Part shown: piece after piece, positions 1 through 7,086 of the stretch
Position numbering within the stretch: the stretch's first letter is position 1
How the letters are laid out: the number at the start of each line of letters is the position of its first letter
Source of the DNA: Oscillospiraceae bacterium
Lineage (GTDB): Bacteria; Bacillota; Clostridia; Oscillospirales; UBA929
Direction: 5' to 3'
DNA: 15,216 bases
Assembly (NCBI GenBank): GCA_009777435.1
Contig: WRLW01000011.1
Coordinates: forward strand, 1 to 15,216
Notes under the pieces: model-generated
Told to the model about the DNA's origin: nothing
The model's database searches: none
The model's input: only the letters and a program-made list of their open reading frames with translations
Translations under genes and position numbers: made by a program

Positions 1-812
1 AATACAAAGTCGGCCTGCTGCCGGGGGGGCCGGAAGGACTGCGTTTGGGGCCCGGCGTAAGCCCCCGTGCGGATCCGGCCGCCGTTGCCGAACGCCCTTT
101 TGCTTTGCAGGACATGGTATCCAAAATCGAGCGGGTCGGCCTCGGGGTAAAAAAAGTACAGCAGCCGTGAACGCCGCGTATCATTCATCCAATTCCACAG
201 CAGCGGCATCACGCCGCCCGCCATCGCTCCCAGTATCAGAAACCATCTCGGCTTGACGCCCGCGCCGATCAGCATACAGAAAAACGTGAACACATAGATA
301 AACGCCACGCCCAGATCCTCAGAAATGAACAGTATCAGTCCGACCATTACGCCGAGATGCGCCAGCAAACTCAAAAACGGGAGTACGCGGTTGATCCGGT
401 TCTTCAGCGCGTACATGTGAAGCGCCATCAGGATCACGAAGCTGACCTTGACCACTTCGGCCGACTGGATGTCAAACGGCAGGCTTTCAAACCTCAGCCA
501 GCTTTTGTTTCCGCCGCCGCCGCCGCCAAACGGTATCAGCAGCAGTATGAAGCCCACGTTGAAGCCCGCTATCCATTTCCAGAACCTCGCGTATACCTTT
601 ATATCTATCAGAGAGAACACCACAAACACCGCAATACCGATGACGCCCGCCCATATCTGCGTGACCATATAAGGACGCGCGCCTCTCGGCATTATCCTTG
701 CGGCGCTGGAGATGAGCAGCAAGCCATAGCCCGTACACATAACGCCTATGGCCAGCAGGAAGATATCGGCCTTTGTGAAGAAGTCGCGTATGCCTCTGCT
801 CAGTCCGCGCAA
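1..812 (-). CDS. FtsW/RodA/SpoVE-family SEDS peptidoglycan glycosyltransferase (3' end outside window)
   Basis: Integral membrane SEDS protein; the family polymerises lipid II into glycan strands with a partner class B PBP, in division, elongation or spore cortex synthesis. Translating the minus strand from a TTG at 812 gives 270 residues without a stop, continuing past the window edge. Hydrophobic segments lie near residues 16-37, 50-69, 80-95, 120-135, 144-165, 168-186 and 190-206. Family-like stretches are NKSWLRF and LPFDIQSAEVVKVSF (102-125), GYHVLQSKRAFGNGG (231-245), and QTQS followed by QQADF near the cut end. The start is decided by the SD: GGAAGGGGAG lies 7 nt before TTG 812, whereas the ATG at 817 is only 2 nt from it and hits a stop after five codons. 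Six glycines in a row (96-101) are encoded by a GGC run. Which paralogue it is (ftsW, rodA or spoVE) cannot be told from the sequence. It is divergent from tsaE. Confidence 0.88.
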   Translation of the reverse strand, partial: MRGLSRGIRDFFTKADIFLLAIGVMCTGYGLLLISSAARIMPRGARPYMVTQIWAGVIGIAVFVVFSLIDIKVYARFWKWIAGFNVGFILLLIPFGGGGGGNKSWLRFESLPFDIQSAEVVKVSFVILMALHMYALKNRINRVLPFLSLLAHLGVMVGLILFISEDLGVAFIYVFTFFCMLIGAGVKPRWFLILGAMAGGVMPLLWNWMNDTRRSRLLYFFYPEADPLDFGYHVLQSKRAFGNGGRIRTGAYAGPQTQSFRPPRQQADFV

Positions 813-843
813 CGCATTTCTCCCCTTCCAACGTATCCGTTTT

Positions 844-872
844 ATTTTATCACATTCTTAATCCCGCGTAAA
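844..872 (-). promoter_or_regulatory. Promoter of the FtsW/RodA-type gene
   Basis: On the minus strand TTTACG (867-872) and TAAAAT (844-849) are separated by 17 nt, and a TGA triplet directly before the -10 makes it an extended -10. Transcription would start about 25 nt before the TTG at 812. This is a pattern match only. Confidence 0.5.
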
Positions 873-894
873 CACAAAACTGGAGGAATAGCCT

Positions 895-1305
895 TTGTTA
901 TCGCGCTCCGAACACGAAACCGAAGAAATAGCGCGCGAGCTTGCTAAACGGCTGCCGCCCGATACTCAGGCGGTCGCCCTCACGGGCGGCATGGGCGCGG
1001 GCAAAACGGTTTTTGCCCGCGGGCTTGCCGGCGGCCTCGGATACGGCGGTGCGGCCGCAAGCCCGACCTATACGGTGGTAAACGAATACGGCGGCATTTT
1101 CCATTTTGACTGGTACAGGCTCGCCGGCGGCCAAGAACTTTACGAGCTGGGCTGGGACGAATACCTCGAACGCGGCCTGTGCATCGTAGAGTGGAGCGAA
1201 CGGGCGCCCGGCGCTCTGCCTCCGCGCACCGTGCGCGTCTCATTGGCGCCTGTTGACGGCGCGCCGGAACACCGCGAAATAACTATTGAGGAAAAATGGT
1301 CATGA
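895..1305 (+). CDS. tsaE: tRNA threonylcarbamoyladenosine biosynthesis ATPase TsaE
   Basis: TsaE is the P-loop ATPase that works with TsaB and TsaD to put the t6A modification on A37 of ANN-decoding tRNAs in the cytoplasm. The 136-aa product has the family length. Visible landmarks are the Walker A GGMGAGKT (31-38), ASPTYTVVNEY (55-65), HFDWYRL (70-76) and the C-terminal GLCIVEWSERAPGALP (94-109). It starts at a TTG 8 nt after GGAGG (882-886); no better in-frame start exists. It overlaps tsaB by 4 nt (ATGA), so the two are very probably translationally coupled. The usual tsaE-tsaB pairing is seen, but upp follows instead of rimI or tsaD. Confidence 0.93.
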   Translation: MLSRSEHETEEIARELAKRLPPDTQAVALTGGMGAGKTVFARGLAGGLGYGGAAASPTYTVVNEYGGIFHFDWYRLAGGQELYELGWDEYLERGLCIVEWSERAPGALPPRTVRVSLAPVDGAPEHREITIEEKWS

Positions 1306-2063
1306 TTCTTCTCGCCATTGAATGCAGTTCAAAAACGGCGTCGGCCGCCATTTTTGAAAGCGGCGCGGACGCGCCGGATTCCGCGCCGTCCGGTTCCGGC
1401 GTGCTGCTGGGACAGGTATTCCTGAACGCCGGGCTGACCCATTCGGAGACCCTGCTGCCCATGATATCGCAATTGCTTGAGCAGACGCGCGTACCGGCCG
1501 GCCGGCTCGAAGCGCTGGCCATCACCAACGGCCCCGGTTCATTTACCGGCCTGCGAATCGGCATATCCACGGTTCTCGGGCTGGCTTGGGCCAGGGCGCT
1601 GCCGTGTCTGGGCGTATCTTCGCTCGAGGCCGCCGCCTGGAATGTCGCGCACATGGGCAAGCCTATCTGCGCCGTGATGGACGCGCGGCGCGGGCGCGTC
1701 TACCGCGCATTGTTTACGGCGGATTCCGGCGCCTGTCCGCCGCGGCCGGCGCGGCTGACGGACGACCGGGCGGTTCCGCTCGAAACGCTGTTTGATGAAT
1801 TGCGCGGCGACTCGATTCTTGTTGGAGACGGCGCCTTTATGTGTTATAATGCTTTTGGCGATACATTGCCTGTTACTCTCGCGCCCGAGCATTTAAGATA
1901 CCCCACGGGCTGCGGAACCGCGCTGGCGGCGCTGGCGGCCGGGCCGTCCGCGTTTCACGGGGCCGATACGCTCAGGGCCGCGTATTGCTCCGGCGCAGAA
2001 AAATATCAATATTCGCCAAAAAATAAGGGGGAACGCACATATGAGCGACGTAATGATAGTTGA
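1302..2063 (+). CDS. tsaB: tRNA threonylcarbamoyladenosine biosynthesis protein TsaB
   Basis: TsaB is the inactive ASKHA-fold partner that scaffolds the TsaD-TsaE complex for t6A synthesis. N-terminal ILLAIECSS matches the family's opening strand and phosphate-1-like loop; ITNGPGSFTGLRIGIS (about residues 73-88) is the family hallmark, followed by the cysteine-containing LPCLGVSSLEA stretch and VMDARRGRVYRALF. The frame is open from ATG 1296, but ATG 1302 is preferred: it forms an ATGA overlap with the tsaE stop and sits 10 nt after GAGG (1288-1291), while 1296 is only 4 nt away. The C-terminal segment beyond about residue 210 is less conserved. The last 23 nt overlap upp in another frame. 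Confidence 0.92.
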   Translation: MILLAIECSSKTASAAIFESGADAPDSAPSGSGVLLGQVFLNAGLTHSETLLPMISQLLEQTRVPAGRLEALAITNGPGSFTGLRIGISTVLGLAWARALPCLGVSSLEAAAWNVAHMGKPICAVMDARRGRVYRALFTADSGACPPRPARLTDDRAVPLETLFDELRGDSILVGDGAFMCYNAFGDTLPVTLAPEHLRYPTGCGTALAALAAGPSAFHGADTLRAAYCSGAEKYQYSPKNKGERTYERRNDS

Positions 2064-2670
2064 ACATCCGCTGGTAAAACATAAGCTTAGCCGTCTGCGC
2101 AACGGCAAAACCGGTTCAAAGGAATTCAGGGAGCTGGCAAACGAGCTGGCCATGCTGTTGTGTTATGAAGCCACAAGAACCCTTCCGCTGGCCGACGCCG
2201 ACATCCAAACGCCTATGGGAGTGGCGCGCGCGCAAGTGCTGGCGGGCAAAAAGATGGCCTTTATTCCCATCCTGCGCGCCGGCCTCGGTATGCTTGACGG
2301 CGTTTTGCGGCTCATACCGGCCGCCCGCGTGGGGCACGTCGGGCTGTTCCGCGACCCTGATACGCTGCAGCCCGTAAAATATTACAGCAAACTGCCGCCC
2401 GACGTCGCCGCCCGCGACGTGTTCATACTCGACCCGATGCTGGCCACCGGAAGGAGCGCGGCGGAGGCGGCCGATATTATCAAAGCCGAGGGCTGCAAGA
2501 GCATAAAGCTCATGAGTATACTCGCCGCGCCGGAGGGCGTCGCGCACATGCGCGACAGGCATCCCGACGTCGGCGTCTATCTGTGCGCCATAGACGAGCG
2601 CCTAAATGACGAGGGCATGATCGTACCCGGCTTGGGCGACGCGGGCGACCGCATATTCGGAACCAAGTAA
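2041..2670 (+). CDS. upp: Uracil phosphoribosyltransferase
   Basis: Catalyses uracil + PRPP to UMP + PPi in pyrimidine salvage, in the cytoplasm. The 209-aa length is typical. Recognisable segments are VEHPLVKHKLSRLRN (7-21), PILRAGLGM (76-84), the PRPP-binding loop DPMLATGRSA (131-140) and the uracil-binding tail GLGDAGDRIFGT (197-208). All expected catalytic motifs look intact. AAGGGGG at 2025-2031 lies 9 nt before ATG 2041. It overlaps the end of tsaB by 23 nt, so it appears to be the last gene of the tsaE-tsaB-upp operon, followed at once by a strong hairpin terminator. Confidence 0.96.
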   Translation: MSDVMIVEHPLVKHKLSRLRNGKTGSKEFRELANELAMLLCYEATRTLPLADADIQTPMGVARAQVLAGKKMAFIPILRAGLGMLDGVLRLIPAARVGHVGLFRDPDTLQPVKYYSKLPPDVAARDVFILDPMLATGRSAAEAADIIKAEGCKSIKLMSILAAPEGVAHMRDRHPDVGVYLCAIDERLNDEGMIVPGLGDAGDRIFGTK

Positions 2671-2692
2671 AAACCGTTTCTCCAACGATTTA

Positions 2693-2726
2693 CCCGGCGG
2701 CGTCCTTTGGACGCCGCCGGGCTTTG
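2693..2726 (+). terminator. Intrinsic terminator after upp
   Basis: A perfect 13-bp GC-rich stem (2693-2705 with 2709-2721, arm CCCGGCGGCGTCC) closes on a TTT loop 22 nt after the upp stop and is followed by CTTTG. The U tract is short, but the stem is very strong. It sits between convergent genes; on the minus strand no T run follows it, so it mainly serves upp. Confidence 0.8.
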
Positions 2727-2737
2727 CAATCATTAAC

Positions 2738-3091
2738 TTATTGGTTCAGCAAAGGCGCGCAGCCAACGCGGGCCTCGTCGTAAAGCCGCGCTATATCCTC
2801 AAGTATAGCGCGATGCTCTTCGGTAATGCCCTCCGCCTCCTTCAGCGACGCTTCAAGCTCAATGACGCGATTTTGGATATCGACCGCGGACAAGTTAGCC
2901 GCGACGCCTTTTATGGTGTGAGCGGCCTTCGCGGCGGCCTTCGCGTCCCCTCCGTCAATCGCGTCCCGCAGCTCCGCAAGATCGCTGCCGCCCAAAAACT
3001 GTCCAAGCAGCTTTGCGTAAAGCTTCGTATTACCGCGAAGCCGTCTCAACGCGCCTTCCACATCCACGCCGGGAATCACAATATTCTCCAT
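2738..3091 (-). CDS. Stand-alone histidine phosphotransfer (HPt) protein
   Basis: A 117-aa single-domain HPt protein that would shuttle phosphoryl groups between receiver domains. The motif AHTIKGVAANLSA places the phospho-accepting histidine at H58, with the usual following lysine and glycine (K61, G62). The C-terminal half is helical and acidic, as in the family's four-helix bundle. GGGGGAG (3101-3107) lies 9 nt before ATG 3091. It is the third gene of a minus-strand operon, 20 nt after the receiver-HD-GYP gene, and probably exchanges phosphate with one or both upstream receivers. No kinase is encoded in the window. Confidence 0.88.
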   Translation of the reverse strand: MENIVIPGVDVEGALRRLRGNTKLYAKLLGQFLGGSDLAELRDAIDGGDAKAAAKAAHTIKGVAANLSAVDIQNRVIELEASLKEAEGITEEHRAILEDIARLYDEARVGCAPLLNQ

Positions 3092-3111
3092 ACCCCTTAT
3101 CTCCCCCTGTA

Positions 3112-4182
3112 CTAATCCGCATATACCTTTGCTATTTCGTCGAATTTGCTTATATAGTCACGCGCAACCTCCAACACCACGGGATCAAAATGTGTGCCGC
3201 TGTCGTTAAAGAGTATCTCGACCGCCTTCTCATGCGAAAACGGTTCCTTATACGGGCGCTTTGATATCAGCGCGTCGTAGACGTCGGCAATCGCCATCAG
3301 GCGCGCCGACATAGGTATCTCTTTTTCCTTGATACCCGCCGGATACCCCTTGCCGTTCCATTTTTCGTGGTGCCCGATGACGATTTCGCGCGCCACTCGC
3401 AGAAACGAGTCGTCCTCAAGCTCCAATATGGCGTCGTCTATCATGGCCGCGCCCTTTACCGTATGAAGCTTCATTTCCTCAAACTCGTCAAAATCAAGCT
3501 TTCCGGGCTTTAGCAGTATACCGTCAGGTATGGCTACCTTGCCTATATCATGCAGCTTGGCGGATTTTATGATATCAACGCCGTAGTCGTTGCTTATATA
3601 GTAGTCAGCGTCCGGCAGATGCGCCTCCTGCAAGACGTTTACCAGAACCTCGACATAGCCCGTCGTCCTGCGCACATGCGCGCCGGTCTCCTGATCCCGG
3701 TATCCCGAGACGTTGGCGAGCAGGCTGAGTATACAGTCCTCGGTCTTTTGCAGCCGCTTGGTGCGCTCCACCACCAAATGCTCAAGGTTTTGCCTGTAAA
3801 GCCCAAGCTCAAGCTGCAAATCGACGCGCGCCGTGACCACATCGGGCACAATGGGCTTTTTTATGTAGTCCGCCGCCCCGGCCTGAAACGCCATGGCCTC
3901 GTCATGGGAAAATTCGGAAGCCGTCAGAAATATGACCGGTATCTCCTCAAGCTCGGGATTGCTCTTGAGTTTATTGATAAACTCATAGCCGTTCATACCG
4001 GGCATACGGATGTCCAGCAGAATAAGGTCGGGAATTTTCTTCTGCAAAAACGACATCGCCCACTCCCCAGAAGGGGCGGTATGCACTTTATATTTGTCCC
4101 TCAACGTTTCGTCTATCAATCTGAGGTTACCCGCGTTATCGTCAACCGCGAGTATCACTCTTTTTGAGGAGACGTCATTCAT
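3112..4182 (-). CDS. Response regulator with HD-GYP domain (putative cyclic-di-GMP phosphodiesterase)
   Basis: Two-domain regulator of 356 aa. The N-terminal receiver has the acidic pair D14/D15, phospho-acceptor D57 in LILLDIRMPG, T88 and K109. A coiled linker (about 128-150) leads to an HD-GYP domain with the HD pair H211/D212 (KLHDIGKVAIPDG), HH at 271-272 and GYP at 279-281 in GHHEKWNGKGYP, then IADVYDALISKRPYK. The family hydrolyses c-di-GMP to pGpG/GMP, usually activated by receiver phosphorylation; all listed catalytic residues are present. AAAGGA lies 9 nt before ATG 4182. It is the middle gene of the operon, 16 nt after the receiver-HPt gene and 20 nt before the HPt gene, so its input is probably this relay. 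Confidence 0.93.
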   Translation of the reverse strand: MNDVSSKRVILAVDDNAGNLRLIDETLRDKYKVHTAPSGEWAMSFLQKKIPDLILLDIRMPGMNGYEFINKLKSNPELEEIPVIFLTASEFSHDEAMAFQAGAADYIKKPIVPDVVTARVDLQLELGLYRQNLEHLVVERTKRLQKTEDCILSLLANVSGYRDQETGAHVRRTTGYVEVLVNVLQEAHLPDADYYISNDYGVDIIKSAKLHDIGKVAIPDGILLKPGKLDFDEFEEMKLHTVKGAAMIDDAILELEDDSFLRVAREIVIGHHEKWNGKGYPAGIKEKEIPMSARLMAIADVYDALISKRPYKEPFSHEKAVEILFNDSGTHFDPVVLEVARDYISKFDEIAKVYAD

Positions 4183-4198
4183 TTCCTAACGTCCTTTC

Positions 4199-5221
4199 TC
4201 ATGACTTTATTTGCGTCAGCAGTCTTGCCGCGGATTCGTTGAACTGTTCATACGCGTAGTCGTCCAACATGCCCTCAAGCGCCTCAAGCCGCTCGTCATA
4301 CTCGCCGCCGTCATAGCTGAACGTCCTCGCGGCGCGTATTTCATTCACAGCGTCGTCAGTCTCAAATTCATCCATGGCGGCCAGCGCGCGTTCAAGCGCC
4401 CGCGTCAGCGTTTCTATTTTGCCGGCCGGACGGTCGTCCTCCCCGGGCACCTCAACCGCCCCGCTTATCAGTGCCGCCAGACCTGACGCGTCACGGAAGA
4501 ACGCCCCGTGACCATCTAACTCAAGACCTCCGTCCGCGGCGGCCTCCAATGCCCGCGCGCGCTCCGACAGCTCCGCCGCTCCGATTATATTAAGACTGCT
4601 TTTCAGGCTATGCGCCTCAATGGCATAGGCGCTCATATCATTCGCGGCAATGTAATCCGACATTTGAGCTTCCTTTTGCCCGATCTGCCTGCAAAACGCT
4701 TTAAGCATTTTAAGATACGCCTCGCGGTTGCCCTTGACCAACTCCAAGCCGCGCCGCGTGTCCAGCGCCTCAATGCCGCCCAGCACGTCTATCCACGCGT
4801 ATGGCTCATCCGGCCCCTCGCCCGCCGCGCCGTCCTGCGCCGACCTCACGCCCAGCCACTTCACCATCACCGCGTCAAGCGTGTCAGGCTCCACGGGCTT
4901 GGACAGACAATCGGTAACGCCGGCCAGCCGGCACGCGCTTTCGAGCTGCCCGGAATCGTCGGCCGTTATCATGATGATGGGCACAGCCGCGTAAGCACCG
5001 CCCATCGCGCGCAGACGCCGGCATGTTTCAAAGCCATCCATGTCCGGCATCAGGTAGTCCAGAAACACGATATCGAACTCCGTACCGGCGGCAAGCTCAA
5101 GCGCGTCCGCGCCGCCGTCGGCCGTATGCACGGCGATATCATAGCAGCCGAGCATTTCCTCACATAGCATCAAGTTTATTCTGTTGTCGTCAACGATAAG
5201 AGCGCTCATTTTTTTATTCAT
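4199..5221 (-). CDS. Receiver-HPt phosphorelay protein
   Basis: 340 aa with an unusual order: receiver first, then HPt, and no kinase. The receiver (5-122) has D11/D12, phospho-acceptor D55 in IVFLDYLMPDMDG, T86 and K108. After a linker (125-143), the HPt domain (about 144-255) carries H204 in IEAHSLKSSLNIIGA. The tail (about 265-340) is acidic and helical, like the small helical module that often follows HPt in hybrid kinases. Such an arrangement looks like a hybrid kinase that lost its sensor and kinase parts and works in trans. Start ATG 5221 is used, but ATG 5209 (MSALIVDD) is also possible; neither has a clear SD. It is the first gene of the operon. Confidence 0.9.
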   Translation of the reverse strand: MNKKMSALIVDDNRINLMLCEEMLGCYDIAVHTADGGADALELAAGTEFDIVFLDYLMPDMDGFETCRRLRAMGGAYAAVPIIMITADDSGQLESACRLAGVTDCLSKPVEPDTLDAVMVKWLGVRSAQDGAAGEGPDEPYAWIDVLGGIEALDTRRGLELVKGNREAYLKMLKAFCRQIGQKEAQMSDYIAANDMSAYAIEAHSLKSSLNIIGAAELSERARALEAAADGGLELDGHGAFFRDASGLAALISGAVEVPGEDDRPAGKIETLTRALERALAAMDEFETDDAVNEIRAARTFSYDGGEYDERLEALEGMLDDYAYEQFNESAARLLTQIKS

Positions 5222-5237
5222 ACCAAATACCCAGATT

Positions 5238-5246
5238 ATTATACCA
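5238..5246 (-). promoter_or_regulatory. Extended -10 promoter of the phosphorelay operon
   Basis: The minus strand reads TGGTATAAT here, an extended -10 with a perfect TATAAT, just upstream of the receiver-HPt gene. No convincing -35 is found 17 nt upstream, as is acceptable for TGn promoters. The adjacent stretch 5257-5340 is strongly AT-rich. The short distance to ATG 5221 would fit either a very short leader or use of the second ATG at 5209. Confidence 0.5.
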
Positions 5247-5412
5247 CCCTGTCAGCAAAAAGAAAAGTATTTTGTTAAAAAAATTGTTTTTTATTATTCG
5301 CAATTTTTTACCTGCAAATATATTGCCATTTCAGGCAAAAAAACCTATGTGTAGCCAAGGCGGCCGCGAAAGATAATAAGGGATACGAAATTATGAAAGG
5401 ATCTGAGCGGCT

Positions 5413-6816
5413 TTGGCAAGTATTTGGCAATATAAGGTTCCCGTCTCGGAACCGCCGCCGCTGGGCGGGGTCTGCGACGCCGCGATAATAGGAGGCGGCA
5501 TGACCGGGGTGCTGTGCGCGCTCAGGCTCGCCGAGATGGGCGTCCGTGACGTCGCCGTGCTTGAGCAGGGGCTGATAGGCGGCGGCACGACCCCGCTCAC
5601 CACAGGCAAGCTTACCGCGCAGCACAGGCTCATTTACAGCGATCTGTCCGAATCACGCGGGCCGTCGATAGCCGCCGCGTACGCGCGCTCGCACACCGAG
5701 GCCATCAGCGACTACGCCGCGCTGTGCGGCGCCTATGGCATCTCATGCGAATACGAGAGCAAGGACAGCGTGGTTTACACGCGCGACCCCAAAAAGCTCC
5801 CCGCATTGCGCCTTGAGTCCGAAGCGGCGCGCGCGGCGGGTCTGGCGGTGTGTTTTGAGCCTCAGGCGCCGCTGCCGCTTAACACCGCCGGCGCGCTGAG
5901 GACTTTTAATCAGGCGCAGTTTCATCCCGTCAAGTTTCTGGAAGGCGCCGTGCGCGCCGCGTCGGGGCTTGGGGTTCGTTTTTATGAGCATACGCGCGTA
6001 ACCGACATACGCAGAGGACTTATAACCACAGGCAAGGGCAAGCTTCGCGCCCAGAAAATAATAATCGCCACGCGCTATCCGCTGCTCGATAAATGGGGCA
6101 TGTATTTCCTTCGCCTGTACCAGTCGCGCTCATACGTCGTCGCGCTGGCCAACACAGGCGCGGACACTCCGCCGGTCATGGCCGTGGACGAGAACAAGGA
6201 CGGGCTTTCGTTCCGCTCCGCGCGGCATGACAAGCACGGGCCGCTCACACTGCTCGGCGGCTTCGCTCACAAAACCGGCACCCAGGGCGGTCAGCCGCAT
6301 TTCGCTAAGCTGTGCGAGGCCGCCAGAAAGCTTTACCCAAACGCGCGGCTTGTCGCCCGGTGGTCGGCGCAGGACTGCATCACCCACGACCGCGTGCCGT
6401 ATATCGGCCCGCACAGCTCGCCGCGTCACGACGGGCTTTATGTCGCCGCCGGCTTCAACAAATGGGGGATGACCTCCGCAATGGTTGCCGCAAATATACT
6501 TTCAAACGTCATCGTCAAGGGCTTCAGCCCGTATTTGGAGGTCTACTCGCCAAAGCGCGCCGGGTCGGGAATCAAGCCCGGAAGCTTTATAAAACACGCG
6601 GGGCTTATTACGAGCGGACTGACACAGGGCCTTTACCGCCCCCATGACGAACGCGGCGTGTGCCCGCGCTGCACGCATATGCGCAGCGCGCTTCACTGGA
6701 ACAGCGACGAGGAGACTTGGGACTGCCCGGCGCACGGCTCGCGCTTTGACGAATCGGGATGTATCATCGAAACGCCGGCACAGGATTTTTTGCGTAAAGA
6801 ACAGGAAGGGCCATGA
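5413..6816 (+). CDS. FAD-dependent oxidoreductase with C-terminal Rieske [2Fe-2S] domain (YhfW-like)
   Basis: 467-aa two-domain redox protein. The N-terminal D-amino-acid-oxidase-type FAD domain opens with SIWQY, then the dinucleotide motif AAIIGGGMTGVLCALRLAE (23-41), and GTTPLTTGKLTAQH (58-71), typical of the YhfW group. The C-terminal Rieske domain keeps all four cluster ligands: C420/H422 (CTH) and C438/H441 (CPAH), followed by GSRFDESG. The substrate is unknown for this group. Start TTG 5413 is set by an in-frame TGA at 5404; AAAGGA (5396-5401) is 11 nt upstream, and the next start would remove the FAD motif. It has no signal peptide. The usual second cysteine after CTH (CTHLGC in relatives, from memory) is arginine/serine here. 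Expressed alone, divergently from the phosphorelay operon. Confidence 0.9.
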   Translation: MASIWQYKVPVSEPPPLGGVCDAAIIGGGMTGVLCALRLAEMGVRDVAVLEQGLIGGGTTPLTTGKLTAQHRLIYSDLSESRGPSIAAAYARSHTEAISDYAALCGAYGISCEYESKDSVVYTRDPKKLPALRLESEAARAAGLAVCFEPQAPLPLNTAGALRTFNQAQFHPVKFLEGAVRAASGLGVRFYEHTRVTDIRRGLITTGKGKLRAQKIIIATRYPLLDKWGMYFLRLYQSRSYVVALANTGADTPPVMAVDENKDGLSFRSARHDKHGPLTLLGGFAHKTGTQGGQPHFAKLCEAARKLYPNARLVARWSAQDCITHDRVPYIGPHSSPRHDGLYVAAGFNKWGMTSAMVAANILSNVIVKGFSPYLEVYSPKRAGSGIKPGSFIKHAGLITSGLTQGLYRPHDERGVCPRCTHMRSALHWNSDEETWDCPAHGSRFDESGCIIETPAQDFLRKEQEGP

Positions 6817-6835
6817 CGGGGCGTTTTATTTCAAA

Positions 6836-6871
6836 AGCCGGCCGCCGCGCCTTGTGGCACGGCGGCCGGCT
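6836..6871. terminator. Hairpin in the intergenic region after the FAD/Rieske gene
   Basis: A 12-bp GC-rich stem (6836-6847 with 6860-6871, arm AGCCGGCCGCCG) continues after one mismatch into three more pairs and a TTGT loop. It starts 19 nt after the stop at 6816. Only CCTTT follows on the plus strand, so it is a plausible but weak-tailed terminator. The rest of the gap up to 7086 has no ORF I can support; it holds GC-rich sequence to about 6925 and then AT-richer promoter-like DNA. Confidence 0.55.
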
Positions 6872-6949
6872 CCTTTGGGCCGGCACGGGGCGCGGGCTTT
6901 GAGAGTGTGGGCGGCCCCCGCTCATCGGAGCCAAAATGAGCTTGCGTCG

Positions 6950-7017
6950 TATAATGGCAATTTTTTGCATGAACCGATTCATTTATTTTCCATACACTGG
7001 TAATGCAAGCATACATA
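6950..7017 (+). promoter_or_regulatory. Promoter-like boxes upstream of the split gene
   Basis: TATAAT occurs at 6950-6955 without a good -35. CATACACT (6991-6998) matches the sigma-E -10 consensus CATACAHT, and CATACATA (7010-7017) matches seven of eight positions, but no convincing sigma-E -35 is at the right distance for either. Which of these, if any, is used cannot be decided. Confidence 0.3.
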
Positions 7018-7086
7018 AGGGTATGTTCCGGCTGATGAACGGGCCCTATGTGTTCTGGATACTAAGATACGGGAGGTAATATCAGC

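Noticed and set aside
487..831. Minus-strand 114-codon frame over the start of the SEDS gene
   Set aside because: It is in a shifted frame, with arginine-rich non-membrane sequence. The SEDS frame starting at TTG 812 has the family motifs and better SD spacing.
5325..5341. Small hairpin TTGCC-N6-GGCAA upstream of the FAD/Rieske gene as a terminator
   Set aside because: It is followed by A residues on the plus strand and only preceded by T residues on the minus strand, so it is not a terminator in either direction; the stem is only 5 bp.
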